DNA of 64,000 bases from Limnohabitans sp. Bal53 (GTDB lineage: Bacteria > Pseudomonadota > Gammaproteobacteria > Burkholderiales > Burkholderiaceae_C): contig NZ_NESH01000001.1 in assembly GCF_003063355.1 (NCBI RefSeq), positions 930,001 through 994,000 on the forward strand, in the 5' to 3' direction. Below the pieces are notes generated by a model. That model was not told where the DNA came from. It made no database searches and was given only the letters and a program-made list of their open reading frames with translations. Below are positions 1-8,096 of the stretch, in pieces. Each line of letters starts with the position of its first letter. The first letter of the stretch is position 1. Position numbers and translations under genes: made by a program.

Positions 1-384
1 GGTGTACTCGCCCGCAGGCACTTGGCCGCGCACGCTGGTGTTGGTGGCTTCTGTGCCATTGCGGCAAGGGCCTGCGCCGTTTTCAAAGTCCAGCAGCGCC
101 ACCGATTGCTGTTGCCACACGCCGTCTTGTGCGAGCTGCACGGGCACGGTGCTGCCGTCTTGGCGCACCAGCTTGACCTCGCTCACGTACATGCGAAAGT
201 CGCTGGGCGTGATGGTCGAGCGCGTGCTGCCCACGCCTTCGTAACGCTGGCCGCAGGCAAAGGGCTGGCCGTTGATTTGGGCAGCAAATTTCAGCTCAAC
301 AGCTTGGGAAGTGGGTGGGCTGGGCAAGGTGCTGCAGGCGCTCACGGTCAAGGCCACTGCCGTCAGGGTGAAAATATTTTTCAT
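1..384 (-). CDS. MbnP-like copper-binding protein, 3' end beyond the window
   Basis: The reading frame starts at ATG 384 and runs off the left edge, so about 128 N-terminal residues are visible. The start gives a lipoprotein-like signal peptide (lipobox ending VSAC, then STLPSPP). It is followed by features I recognise from the MbnP/metallo-mystery-pair family: CGQRYEGVG near residue 45, FRMYVSEVKLV, then VALLDFENGAGPC and a TN-VRG segment. Members are periplasmic copper- or oxidised-tryptophan-related proteins, usually paired with an MbnH-type dihaem peroxidase, which would lie outside this window. The next gene upstream on the same strand is a PCu(A)C copper chaperone 20 bases away, which fits a copper operon. 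The family call is from motif memory; the C-terminal half cannot be checked. Confidence 0.8.
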   Translation of the reverse strand, partial: MKNIFTLTAVALTVSACSTLPSPPTSQAVELKFAAQINGQPFACGQRYEGVGSTRSTITPSDFRMYVSEVKLVRQDGSTVPVQLAQDGVWQQQSVALLDFENGAGPCRNGTEATNTSVRGQVPAGEYT

Positions 385-404
385 CGTGTTCTCCATTTCA
401 AAAA

Positions 405-950
405 TCAATGCTTGTGCGCAGGCGCACCTGCACGCGGTGTTTGCACCCAAACGTTCACACGCCGGGTGCCTGCTTTTTCAAAGACCAGCTCCAGATCGAA
501 GCGGTCACCGTCTTGGAGGGGTTTGGCCACGTCCAGCAGCATCAGGTGGTGCGTGCCTGCGCCGCCGTGCCGCAAGGACACTTCGGTTTGCGCGGGCAGC
601 TCCAGCGCAGGGACTTGGCGCATGCGCATGACGTTGCCGTCCATCTGCATGTGGTGGATTTCGACCCGCGCAGCCACAGCGGTGCGGGCCGACAGCAGTC
701 GGTCAGGCGTTTTGCCTTTGTTGCGGATGGACTTGAAATACACCGCGCCGGTCGTAGTGCCTGCAAGGCTGGGCGTGGCGTAGGGGTGGTCGATGACCAC
801 ATCGCCTTGGCGAAAGTCGTGTGCGTGGGCAGAGCCCATGCCCAACAGCGCCAGGGCCACCAGCCCCATGAACAAGCCACCCGTCACAAAGCCCAGGCCA
901 AAGCCGGTTTTTGGGGCGCTCTGCCAGAACCTGAAAATCACTTGTTGCAT
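405..950 (-). CDS. PCu(A)C-type periplasmic copper chaperone
   Basis: About 181 residues from ATG 950. I chose this start over an upstream one because it follows an AAAGG-like ribosome site directly after the stop of the neighbouring regulator. An N-terminal hydrophobic segment ending AHAHDF is a signal peptide or anchor. The Cu(I) site of the family is visible as HHMQMDG near residue 97, MRMRQV about ten residues later, and HHLMLLD about twenty residues after that. The C-terminus ends in a short His-containing tail (APAHKH). Such proteins carry Cu(I) to the CuA centre of cytochrome oxidase or to other periplasmic copper proteins. It sits between an MbnP-like gene and a Crp/Fnr gene in a copper-related run with a second paralogue at 2074-2541. 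Confidence 0.88.
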   Translation of the reverse strand: MQQVIFRFWQSAPKTGFGLGFVTGGLFMGLVALALLGMGSAHAHDFRQGDVVIDHPYATPSLAGTTTGAVYFKSIRNKGKTPDRLLSARTAVAARVEIHHMQMDGNVMRMRQVPALELPAQTEVSLRHGGAGTHHLMLLDVAKPLQDGDRFDLELVFEKAGTRRVNVWVQTPRAGAPAHKH

Positions 951-960
951 ACCAGACCTT

Positions 961-1635
961 TCAGGCCGCCATGGCAAAGGGCTGGTCCACCGCCCACACG
1001 CTGGGCACACGCAGTCGAGGCTGCTTGCGTTCGGGCAACAAGGTGTTGAGTTCGCGGCACACGGTCTCGAAGGTGGAGTCGACCACGCGGGCCATTTCTT
1101 TGAGCGTGGGCAGTTCTTTGCGCTGAACGGTCAACACACGGCCATCGGCCTGCTTGCCCAACACCGTCAACAAATAGGCCAGTCGCTGCACGATGGGGCC
1201 GGTGCGCAAAAGGTGCATGTCGCAGGTCTGCCGCTGCTGCTGCATGAAGCCCTGCGTCATGGTGGTGTAGCGGTCCAGATCTTGGCTTACCGGGTGGGGC
1301 ACCGCTTGTGCGGCCACCAAGGCCACAGCCGTGAAGGCATAGGGCTCGGCACACAGCGACTCCACGCCGATCAGGTCACCGGCCTGGGCCAGTTGCACCA
1401 GAATTGGGCCGTCTTGGCCATGGCGCTCCAGCTTGAAAACACCTTGGGTCACGCGCCACACGGGACCGACACCGCCGGCGGCCAACAAGCTTTGGCCACG
1501 GCTCACGCTGATGGGTTCACCCACCGGAATTTGATTGAGAAATTGCACACGCTGCTCCTGACTGAAACGGCCAGAGCACCCGCTGAAAAGCGGGCACCCG
1601 GCAAACAGCAGGCGGGCATGGGCCCAGCCTGCCAC
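961..1635 (-). CDS. Crp/Fnr-family transcriptional regulator
   Basis: 224 residues from a GTG start at 1635; no clear Shine-Dalgarno is visible and no in-frame ATG lies nearby, so the start is uncertain. The N-terminal half is a cyclic-nucleotide-binding-like beta-roll (residues about 35-120). The C-terminal half has a Crp-type helix-turn-helix, seen as LPTLKEMARVVDSTFETVCRE around residues 175-196. Two cysteines near the N-terminus are spaced C-x5-C, unlike the FNR iron-sulfur ligand pattern, so oxygen sensing through a 4Fe-4S cluster is not supported. The effector is unknown. It lies 10 bases upstream of the copper chaperone at 405-950 and 8 bases after the DUF2946 gene at 1644-2042, which suggests it is cotranscribed with, and perhaps controls, the copper genes. 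Confidence 0.85.
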   Translation of the reverse strand: MAGWAHARLLFAGCPLFSGCSGRFSQEQRVQFLNQIPVGEPISVSRGQSLLAAGGVGPVWRVTQGVFKLERHGQDGPILVQLAQAGDLIGVESLCAEPYAFTAVALVAAQAVPHPVSQDLDRYTTMTQGFMQQQRQTCDMHLLRTGPIVQRLAYLLTVLGKQADGRVLTVQRKELPTLKEMARVVDSTFETVCRELNTLLPERKQPRLRVPSVWAVDQPFAMAA

Positions 1636-1643
1636 GGCTGACT

Positions 1644-2042
1644 TCAGGCGTGGGCAGGCGGGGCGCGGGAGTGGACCGTCCAGTGCAGGACGGCTTGAGG
1701 AATGTGTTGATCAAACTGCGCCAACAGAGGCGGCGCTTGTGGCAATGCCTGCCACGACAAGGGTGTAGGCGGCGGCGCCATGCGGTCACTGGCCAACACG
1801 CACAAGGCGCAATGGTCGAGCATGGACGCACCCGGTACAGAACCTTCGCCGCTCTGTGCATTGCCCTGTTCGTTGAGCGCCGTCTGTGGTGTGCCCTCGG
1901 TGGTGCACACCGCCATCCATGGCACGGCGCTGCCCTGGCTCCAGGCCCGCGCACGCGAGACCGTGGGGGCCAAAGCCGCCAGCAGCATCGCGCACAGCAG
2001 CCACAGGCTGAGCCTGCGCAGTTGGGCAGAAGTCCAGGTCAT
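1644..2042 (-). CDS. DUF2946-family small membrane/periplasmic protein
   Basis: About 132 residues from ATG 2042. One N-terminal hydrophobic helix (LSLWLLCAMLLAALAPTV) is followed by a region with paired cysteine motifs: AVCTTEG near residue 45 and LDHCALC near residue 75. These match the DUF2946 pattern of a C-T/S-x-G element followed by HCxxC. The family has no proven function, but genes for it repeatedly sit beside PCu(A)C chaperones and copper-responsive TonB receptors, and a role in copper handling is commonly inferred. Here it lies between two PCu(A)C genes. A second DUF2946-like gene follows at 2674-3039, so the chaperone and DUF2946 genes alternate. Confidence 0.75.
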   Translation of the reverse strand: MTWTSAQLRRLSLWLLCAMLLAALAPTVSRARAWSQGSAVPWMAVCTTEGTPQTALNEQGNAQSGEGSVPGASMLDHCALCVLASDRMAPPPTPLSWQALPQAPPLLAQFDQHIPQAVLHWTVHSRAPPAHA

Positions 2043-2073
2043 GGATGGGTCAGTCGAGGGACAAGCCGTCAGC

Positions 2074-2541
2074 TCAATGCTTGTGCATCTTGCCGTCGCC
2101 ATGCTTCATGGCGGGTGCGGCGGCCATGCGGGCTGAGGCTTTGATCTCGATGTTCTGGCGCTTGCCGTCTTTGCCTTCCACCACCAGCGTCACGGGCACG
2201 GTGTCACCGTCTTTGACCTGACCTTTGAGGTCCATCAGCATGACGTGGTAGCCACCGGGCTTGAGGTCCACCGCTTTGCCAGCAGGCAAGGCCAGACTGG
2301 GGATCGCACGCATTTTCATGACACCGCCGTCCATGCTCATTTCATGCACCTCAACCACACCCGCCACTGGCGACTGGGCCGAGATCAACTTGGCATCTTG
2401 CGCCGACTGCAGCTGCATGAAAGCACCCGTGGCTTTTTGCTGCGCCACGGTGGCACGCACCCAAGCATCTTTGACAGTGACTTGGGCTTGGGCGGCAAAG
2501 GCCGACATCAGGACGGCAAAAGAGACAACAACGCGTTTCAT
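2074..2541 (-). CDS. PCu(A)C-type periplasmic copper chaperone (second copy)
   Basis: 155 residues from ATG 2541, preceded by a plain Sec signal peptide (cleavage likely after AAQAQ). The Cu(I)-binding signature is textbook: HEMSMDG around residue 67, VMKMR after ten residues, and YHVMLMD about twenty residues later. A His/Met-rich tail (MKHGDGKMHKH) could add a low-affinity copper site. It is more canonical than the copy at 405-950, which has a longer hydrophobic N-terminus. It is probably in the same minus-strand transcription unit as the DUF2946 genes on either side. Expected role: delivery of Cu(I) in the periplasm, for example to the CuA site of haem-copper oxidases. Confidence 0.93.
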   Translation of the reverse strand: MKRVVVSFAVLMSAFAAQAQVTVKDAWVRATVAQQKATGAFMQLQSAQDAKLISAQSPVAGVVEVHEMSMDGGVMKMRAIPSLALPAGKAVDLKPGGYHVMLMDLKGQVKDGDTVPVTLVVEGKDGKRQNIEIKASARMAAAPAMKHGDGKMHKH

Positions 2542-2673
2542 GGCGAACTCCAGTTAAAAAAAGACACGATAGGAAAGGGGTGTGGCGGCGCTTGAAAGCC
2601 AGCGCATCGGTCACGGGCACGGTGAGCGGCTCATGCGGGCACGCCGCACTTGGCCGTCAAACAGCTGCCGTGA

Positions 2674-3039
2674 TCAAGAAAAAGAGGGGGGAGCGCGGGC
2701 CTGCCAAGGCAGGCCGATGAGCGAGGCCAGTCGGGCCTGCTCTGAGGGAAGCAGCGCATGAGACAGCCCGGCATGGACTGGCGCTGAAACCGACACCACC
2801 GGGGGCGCGGCCACCGGCAAACACAAGGGGCAGTGCAGGCCGTTGTGGCTGCCTTGCGCTTCCTCGCCGTCGGCATCGAGCTGGAGCAACTTGACGCTGC
2901 CCGCTGAGGTGCACACCAATTGCACGCCCTCAGGGTTGACCAGCGGAGAAGCCACGGCCGCCCCCACAAACAACACAAACCACACCAGCACGAGGCGGGT
3001 GAGGTGGTTAGCGTTGCGCAGGGATTGCAGACTGAACAT
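2674..3039 (-). CDS. DUF2946-like protein
   Basis: About 121 residues from ATG 3039 (a longer frame begins at 3081). An N-terminal membrane segment (LVLVWFVLFVGAAVASPL) is followed by LVCTSAGS near residue 43 and HCPLCLP near residue 70. This is the same C-T-S...H-C-x-x-C arrangement as in the DUF2946 gene at 1644-2042, but the two are clearly diverged. It is the first gene of the minus-strand copper run, 132 bases upstream of the PCu(A)C gene at 2074-2541, so a promoter may lie just above it. Function is inferred only from neighbours. Confidence 0.65.
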   Translation of the reverse strand: MFSLQSLRNANHLTRLVLVWFVLFVGAAVASPLVNPEGVQLVCTSAGSVKLLQLDADGEEAQGSHNGLHCPLCLPVAAPPVVSVSAPVHAGLSHALLPSEQARLASLIGLPWQARAPPSFS

Positions 3040-3102
3040 GTGAAGAATTATGGCATCGAAGGCTGAGACCTGTCGGCACACCCGGTCAATGCGCCCGTCT
3101 TT

Positions 3103-3525
3103 TCACATGGCTGTATCAGCTTTTTCGTCTGTGACCTGTTCGGTTGCCCACTGGGTGCAACGATCAGCCGCACTGGACATGCCTTGGGCATCCACCGGAA
3201 AAAAACCAGGAATGTCGTATTTATCGAAGTGCGCATAAGAGGAAAAGGCCATGGCCCAATCTGCAAACTGCCGATCGGTGATCGGGCTTCGCGCCAACAG
3301 TTCTAAATTGTGGTGCCGCTCATCGCGCTGGAGGCTTTTCCACAATGCATCGATCGAGCCAGAGGGGCCTTCGATGCAATGAACAAAGATCTCCTCGGTG
3401 TAGAGCAAATGCCCCGTGATGCCCAAGCTCAGGTTGCGTTTGCGACACTGCACCAGCAAATTGAACAAATGCAAGCTGCCCAATTTGTGGGTGGCTTTTG
3501 AGCGGTAAACCAAGCGTTCCAACAT
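3103..3525 (-). CDS. BLUF-domain photoreceptor-like protein with the key Gln replaced by His
   Basis: 140 residues consisting almost entirely of one BLUF (FAD blue-light sensor) domain. Visible hallmarks are the N-terminal LVYRS with the conserved Tyr (Y7), R-N-x-x-x-GITG-x-L-x-Y with the conserved Asn (N31), the IEG after strand 3, the R-D-x-R-H-x-N-x-E segment near residues 68-75, and FADWAM with the Trp (W90). The Gln two residues ahead of the L/I-E-G, whose side chain rotates in the photocycle, is His here (H49, codon CAT, in FVHCIEG). There is no fused output domain. It is a single gene between the copper block and the DUF779/aldehyde dehydrogenase genes. The fold call is strong; photochemical competence is doubtful. 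Confidence 0.88.
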   Translation of the reverse strand: MLERLVYRSKATHKLGSLHLFNLLVQCRKRNLSLGITGHLLYTEEIFVHCIEGPSGSIDALWKSLQRDERHHNLELLARSPITDRQFADWAMAFSSYAHFDKYDIPGFFPVDAQGMSSAADRCTQWATEQVTDEKADTAM

Positions 3526-3620
3526 ACAGCCTCCAGGACCAACCGGGTATTTTTGTCGACGGGCTTGATGCGAGCCTTACAAAATGCCATCAATTGCGGG
3601 TTTGCCCCCACACCCCGTCA

Positions 3621-3998
3621 TCAGGCCAGATCGCGCAGCACCTGAGGCTCGATGGCAGCCCACTCTTCGTCGGTGAACAGGCGCGAGCGGGTATGAAAGG
3701 CCTTGCCGGTATTGCCTTCCAGCGAAAAGGTGCCGCCCGAGCCTTCGATGACATCGATGATCAGCTGGGTGTGCTTCCAATACTCGTACTGCGATTTGCT
3801 GATGTAAAAAGGCACCCCGCCCACATGGCCCAACAACACGTCGTAAGGCCCAATCGTCAGGTCGGTGGGCAAATAACAATTGGCCGCGCTGTTGTCGCAG
3901 CAGCCGCCACTTTGGTGAAACATCAGCTCGCCGTATTGGGCTTTGAGTTCATCGATCAAGGCCAGCGCTTCGGGCGTGACCACCACACGTTCAACCAT
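3621..3998 (-). CDS. DUF779 protein, partner of the aldehyde dehydrogenase
   Basis: 125 residues. The start at ATG 3998 is set by an AGGAG six bases upstream; the in-frame ATG at 4004 would overlap that site. The sequence shows the family's Cys cluster (HQSGGCCDNS near residue 28, then NCY) and a GHVGGVPFYIS segment followed by YEYWKHTQL. Family members of about 120 residues typically sit next to AcoD/ExaC-type NAD-dependent aldehyde dehydrogenases in alcohol- and acetoin-catabolic operons, and their biochemical role is unknown. Here it follows the aldehyde dehydrogenase at 4072-5592 by 73 bases on the same strand, so the two are probably expressed from the sigma54 promoter at 5641-5656. Confidence 0.88.
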   Translation of the reverse strand: MVERVVVTPEALALIDELKAQYGELMFHQSGGCCDNSAANCYLPTDLTIGPYDVLLGHVGGVPFYISKSQYEYWKHTQLIIDVIEGSGGTFSLEGNTGKAFHTRSRLFTDEEWAAIEPQVLRDLA

Positions 3999-4071
3999 GT
4001 TCATCTCCTGACATGCCAAGACAAAAAGGGGCGGATTGCGCCGCCCCTGTGAGGATGACCGATTCAATCGA

Positions 4072-5592
4072 TCAGAAGAAGCCCAGCTTGCTCTCGCTGT
4101 AGCTGACCAAGAGGTTCTTGGTTTGCTGGTAGTGGTCGAGCATGACCTTGTGGGTTTCGCGGCCGATGCCGGACTCTTTGTAGCCACCAAACGCAGCGTG
4201 TGCGGGGTAAGCGTGGTAGCAGTTGGTCCACACACGACCGGCCTTGATCGCACGGCCCATTCGGTAGGCCACGTTGCCGTTGCGGCTCCACACGCCAGCG
4301 CCCAAACCGTACAGGGTGTCGTTGGCAATTTCCAGGGCTTCGGCTTCGTCCTTGAAGGTGGTCACGGCCAACACGGGGCCAAAGATCTCTTCTTGGAAGA
4401 TGCGCATTTTGTTGTGGCCTTTGAACAAGGTGGGCTGCACGTAGTAGCCGCCTTCCAAGTCACCGCCCAGGTGGGCTTGTTCGCCACCGGCCAAGACTTC
4501 AGCGCCTTCTTGCTTGCCCAAATCCAGGTAAGACAAGATTTTGGTCAACTGCTCTTTGGACGCTTGTGCACCCATCATGCTGTCGGTGTCGAGTGGGTTT
4601 TGGTGCTTGATGGCGGCCACACGCTTCAAGACACGCTCCATGAACTTGTCGTAGATGCTTTCTTGAATGAGGGCACGCGATGGGCAGGTGCAGACCTCGC
4701 CCTGGTTGAAGGCAAACAGCACCATGCCTTCGATGGCTTTGTCCAGGAAGCCATCGTCTTTGTCCATCACATCGGCAAAGAAGATGTTGGGCGACTTGCC
4801 GCCGAGTTCCAGCGTGGCGGGGATCAGGTTGTTGGCGGCGGCTTGTGCGATCACACGGCCTGTGGAGGTGGAGCCGGTGAAAGCGATCTTGGCGATGCGC
4901 TTGCTGGTGGCCAAAGGCATACCGGCTTCGCGGCCATAACCATTCACGATGTTGAGCACGCCTGGTGGCAGCAGGTCGGCAATCAATTCCACCAACACCA
5001 AGATCGAGATGGGGGTGGATTCGGCGGGCTTGAGCACCACGCAGTTGCCTGCGCCCAGGGCAGGGGCGAGTTTCCATGCGGCCATCAAGATCGGGAAGTT
5101 CCAGGGGATGATTTGCCCCACCACACCCAGCGGCTCGTGGTAGTGGTAAGCCACGGTGTTTTCATCGATGTCAGACAGCGCGCCTTCTTGTGCACGCACG
5201 CAGCCTGCGAAGTAACGGAAGTGGTCCACCGTCAGTGGGATGTCGGCGTTGAGCGTTTCGCGAATGGCTTTGCCGTTGTCCACGGTTTCGGCGTAAGCCA
5301 ACATTTCCAGGTTGGCTTCGATGCGGTCGGCAATCTTGAGCAAGATGTTGGCGCGCTCGGTGGGCGATGTCTTGCCCCAAGCGTCCGATGCGGCATGGGC
5401 AGCGTCCAGCGCCAACTCGATGTCGGCAGCATCCGAGCGTGCGGCCTGCGTATAGACCTTGCCGCTGATGGGCGTGATCACATCGAAGTATTGGCCTTTG
5501 ACCGGGGCCACGAACTTGCCGCCAATGAAGTTGTCATAGCGGGCTTTGTATTGAACTTTGGCGTCAGCGGCGCCGGGTGCTGCATAAATCAT
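4072..5592 (-). CDS. NAD-dependent aldehyde dehydrogenase (AcoD/ExaC type)
   Basis: 506 residues from ATG 5592, the normal length for the family; longer in-frame extensions have no support. Active-site features are PWNFP at 163-167, LELGGK with the general base E262, and FNQGEVCTC with the catalytic Cys at 301, plus EEIFGPV and [11 protein letters not shown] near the C-terminus. It oxidises an aldehyde to the acid in the cytoplasm, with acetaldehyde or another short aldehyde the likely substrate. It closes the route opened by the periplasmic quinoprotein alcohol dehydrogenase at 18334-20052. The DUF779 partner follows. A near-consensus sigma54 promoter lies 49 bases upstream, matching the sites before the other quinoprotein operons. 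Confidence 0.93.
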   Translation of the reverse strand: MIYAAPGAADAKVQYKARYDNFIGGKFVAPVKGQYFDVITPISGKVYTQAARSDAADIELALDAAHAASDAWGKTSPTERANILLKIADRIEANLEMLAYAETVDNGKAIRETLNADIPLTVDHFRYFAGCVRAQEGALSDIDENTVAYHYHEPLGVVGQIIPWNFPILMAAWKLAPALGAGNCVVLKPAESTPISILVLVELIADLLPPGVLNIVNGYGREAGMPLATSKRIAKIAFTGSTSTGRVIAQAAANNLIPATLELGGKSPNIFFADVMDKDDGFLDKAIEGMVLFAFNQGEVCTCPSRALIQESIYDKFMERVLKRVAAIKHQNPLDTDSMMGAQASKEQLTKILSYLDLGKQEGAEVLAGGEQAHLGGDLEGGYYVQPTLFKGHNKMRIFQEEIFGPVLAVTTFKDEAEALEIANDTLYGLGAGVWSRNGNVAYRMGRAIKAGRVWTNCYHAYPAHAAFGGYKESGIGRETHKVMLDHYQQTKNLLVSYSESKLGFF

Positions 5593-5640
5593 GGTGTCTC
5601 CAGAAAAGTGATGAACGTCTTGCAGGACGTACTTTCTTTT

Positions 5641-5656
5641 TGCAGCAACCATGCCA
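5641..5656 (-). promoter_or_regulatory. Sigma54 (-24/-12) promoter for the aldehyde dehydrogenase
   Basis: Minus-strand sequence TGGCATGGTTGCTGCA. The GG and GC doublets are spaced exactly ten bases apart, the -24 half is perfect, and the -12 half reads CTGCA instead of TTGCA (one mismatch). The predicted start of transcription is near 5630, giving a leader of about 38 bases before ATG 5592. The match fits the coordinated set upstream of the other operons in the island. Confidence 0.7.
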
Positions 5657-5830
5657 ATGCCAAATGACGCTCGCCCACCGACTTTTTGCGCCAGCTTGAA
5701 GCAACTTGGGCTCCTGATGCGAGGCCACTGTCTCAACCCTCTGTGACACTGCGCCAAACTGGTACGGCAAATGATTTCATAGGTGCCAATGCCCGATCGT
5801 AAGGCCATGCACGCCCCATCCCCCAAAGAA

Positions 5831-5850
5831 ACAGGCCCCGAAGGGCCTGT
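5831..5850 (-). terminator. Hairpin terminator after the TonB receptor
   Basis: A perfect 8-bp stem (ACAGGCCC/GGGCCTGT) with a four-base loop lies 22 bases beyond the stop of the receptor gene at 5873. On the minus strand it is followed by TTCTTT. It separates the receptor operon from the aldehyde dehydrogenase promoter at 5641-5656. The T-tract is short, so efficiency is uncertain. Confidence 0.65.
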
Positions 5851-5872
5851 CTGAGAGGGTGCTGACCGTCCG

Positions 5873-8071
5873 TCAAAAGCGGCGCTGCGCCTCCAACCCC
5901 AGCAACAACTTGCGCCCCGGGCCCGGCTCAAAGAAACGCTTGTTGCCATCGTTGACGATGACGGAGCCCACATGCTGGCGATCGGTGAGGTTGTCCACCC
6001 GCACGAACTCCTTGAGCGTCCAGTCCCCACGCTCTTGCTCGAACTGCACACCCAGGTTGAACACGGTGTGCGCGGCCGCTGCGTCGGTGTTCAGGTCATT
6101 GACCATCACGCTCCCCACATGCCGCGCCTCCAGCGTCACCCGGCTGCCCAACCAGCCCGTGTCCCAGGCTGCTTGCGCAAACAGCTGCTGCTTGGGCAGG
6201 CCCGGCATGCGGTTGCCTGCGGGCACCTCCACCTGCGGATTCACGTTGGGGCAAAGGGTTTGAACACAGGTCTTGAAGGCATCACGGTAATTTGCATCCA
6301 TCCAGGTGTAGGCTGATGTCAGGGTGAGGTCGCCTATGCGCCACTCGCCCGCCAGCTCCAGACCTTGGCGCAGAGTGCGTCCGGCGTTCTGGAAAGTGGT
6401 GCGCCCGCCCGTGTTGTTTTGCACCACGATCTCGTCGTCGGTGCGGATGTCAAACGCGGTCGCGCTCCAGCGCAGCTTGTCTGCGCGACCACGCATGCCC
6501 AGTTCGGCGCTGGTGCTACGGGCGGCGATGAGTTCGGTGTTGAAGCCCGAAACGCCACCGCTTGGGTAGGCTACTTCATTCAGTGTGGGGATTTCATAAC
6601 CCTTGCCGATGCTGGCAAAAGCCTGCACTGTTGGGCTCCACTGCCAACGCACACCGACCACGGGCAAGGTACCTTTGAAACTTTTGCTGCCACTGTCGTC
6701 GCCGTTGGCACCCACAATGTAACGGTCGCTCGATTCGTATTCGGTGCGGGCCTGGCGCACGCCGCCCATGAGCGTCAGGTCTTGTGTGCGCCACTCGGCT
6801 TGTACATAAGGGTCCAGCGTTTGAGCGCGGTTGACCTCATCGCGTCGCAACTTGCCTTGCACGCCCAGCGTGCTGCCCACGAAGTTTTCGTAGCCTTTGC
6901 GCTTGTCACTTTGGTGGTCAGAAGCCAAGCCCGCGCTGAGCGCGAGGCGACCGCCCTGCCATTCACCCTCGTGGCGCCAGCGGGCGTTCCAGCCCCAGTA
7001 GTCACGGTCGAGATCGATCACCGCGCCCGAGCTGCGTGGCGGCGTTTGAGCGCCCGGCGGAATGGACTGAAATTGCACAACCTGGCGCTGGCCGCCATAG
7101 CCCATCAGCTCCAGCTTGTGACCATTGCCGAGCGCTTGCTCAAAGGCCAAGCCCAGCTGAGTTTGCGAGACGGTTTTGCGGGTGTTGAAGGTCAGCGCCC
7201 CGGCATTGGTTTGGTCTGGGTTGTCGTCAAATGCGGCGCGGTCAAGGCCTTGCGGATCCAACGCGGAGCTGCTGTGCCGGTTGAACACCAGCACCGTGCG
7301 CCCGCCTTCGTGCGAGCGCGAGAGTTTCATGTTGGCCGTATTGCGGTCAGCCTCAGACTGCGGGCGGGTGCCATCGGTGGCAAAGCCGCTCACGTCCAGC
7401 GCATACGACCAGCCCGGGGCCTGCTTTGTGCCGGTTTGGCCCGTGAGCTGGGTGGATGCGCGCCACAAGCCGTCAGAGCCTGCCACCACACCCGTGCGCC
7501 ACTGAGCGGGCTGCTGACCGTCTTCGGTGTAGAGCAGCAAAGCACCGCCGGACGATGCGCCATAGAGCGCAGCCATGGGCCCACGCACAACTTCAATCCG
7601 GTCGGCGCTGCCCAACGGGAAGTTCGCGGCCTGGCCAGAACCATCAGGCGCGCTGGCCGGAATACCGTCCACAAACAGGCGCACACCGCGCACACCAAAG
7701 GTGGCGCGAGCGCCGTAGCCGCGCACCGAAATTTGCAAATCTTGGGCGTAGTTTTGCCGGTTACGAATCACAAGGCCCGGAACGCGTCCCAAACCCTCAG
7801 AAAGGTTGATTTGGGCTTGACCCTCACGCAGCTCATCACCCCCCACCACATCGACCGAGGCCGCACCACGCCAGACCCCGCCACTTGATCGCTGAGCAGA
7901 TACCACCACCACGGGCGACAAGGCCCCGGCGTCGGTATCGGCCTCAGCCGCAGAAGCGGGCACCGACTGCGCTTGAGCGCCAGCGGCACACATCAAGGCA
8001 ATGGCCCAAGCCACTGGAGCCAGCCGCGCGGGATGGGTAGAGTTCAAACTGGATAGGTGTGAGAGGCTCAT
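5873..8071 (-). CDS. TonB-dependent outer-membrane receptor
   Basis: 732 residues with a signal peptide (cleavage after AGAQAQ). A TonB-box-like SPVVVVSAQ lies near residue 53. The plug domain follows, with [32 protein letters not shown] and [19 protein letters not shown] long barrel ends in the outer-membrane signature Phe (AQRRF). It imports an unidentified ligand across the outer membrane using TonB energy. It is the last gene of an operon with a pedF-like cytochrome c and a MxaJ/XoxJ-like protein, 25 bases after the latter, and is expressed from the sigma54 promoter at 9581-9595. That context suggests import of something needed for alcohol oxidation, such as a chelated lanthanide or PQQ; this is inference. 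No siderophore genes lie nearby. Confidence 0.92.
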   Translation of the reverse strand: MSLSHLSSLNSTHPARLAPVAWAIALMCAAGAQAQSVPASAAEADTDAGALSPVVVVSAQRSSGGVWRGAASVDVVGGDELREGQAQINLSEGLGRVPGLVIRNRQNYAQDLQISVRGYGARATFGVRGVRLFVDGIPASAPDGSGQAANFPLGSADRIEVVRGPMAALYGASSGGALLLYTEDGQQPAQWRTGVVAGSDGLWRASTQLTGQTGTKQAPGWSYALDVSGFATDGTRPQSEADRNTANMKLSRSHEGGRTVLVFNRHSSSALDPQGLDRAAFDDNPDQTNAGALTFNTRKTVSQTQLGLAFEQALGNGHKLELMGYGGQRQVVQFQSIPPGAQTPPRSSGAVIDLDRDYWGWNARWRHEGEWQGGRLALSAGLASDHQSDKRKGYENFVGSTLGVQGKLRRDEVNRAQTLDPYVQAEWRTQDLTLMGGVRQARTEYESSDRYIVGANGDDSGSKSFKGTLPVVGVRWQWSPTVQAFASIGKGYEIPTLNEVAYPSGGVSGFNTELIAARSTSAELGMRGRADKLRWSATAFDIRTDDEIVVQNNTGGRTTFQNAGRTLRQGLELAGEWRIGDLTLTSAYTWMDANYRDAFKTCVQTLCPNVNPQVEVPAGNRMPGLPKQQLFAQAAWDTGWLGSRVTLEARHVGSVMVNDLNTDAAAAHTVFNLGVQFEQERGDWTLKEFVRVDNLTDRQHVGSVIVNDGNKRFFEPGPGRKLLLGLEAQRRF

Positions 8072-8096
8072 GGGTTATGTTGTTCGAATGGGTTAT

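Noticed and set aside
961..1635. FNR-type oxygen sensor
   Set aside because: The N-terminal cysteines do not follow the FNR iron-sulfur ligand spacing.
4036..5667. 543-codon frame opposite the aldehyde dehydrogenase, and a similar one at 35536-36591 opposite gatB
   Set aside because: Antisense shadows; the overlapping minus- and plus-strand genes carry complete catalytic motifs.
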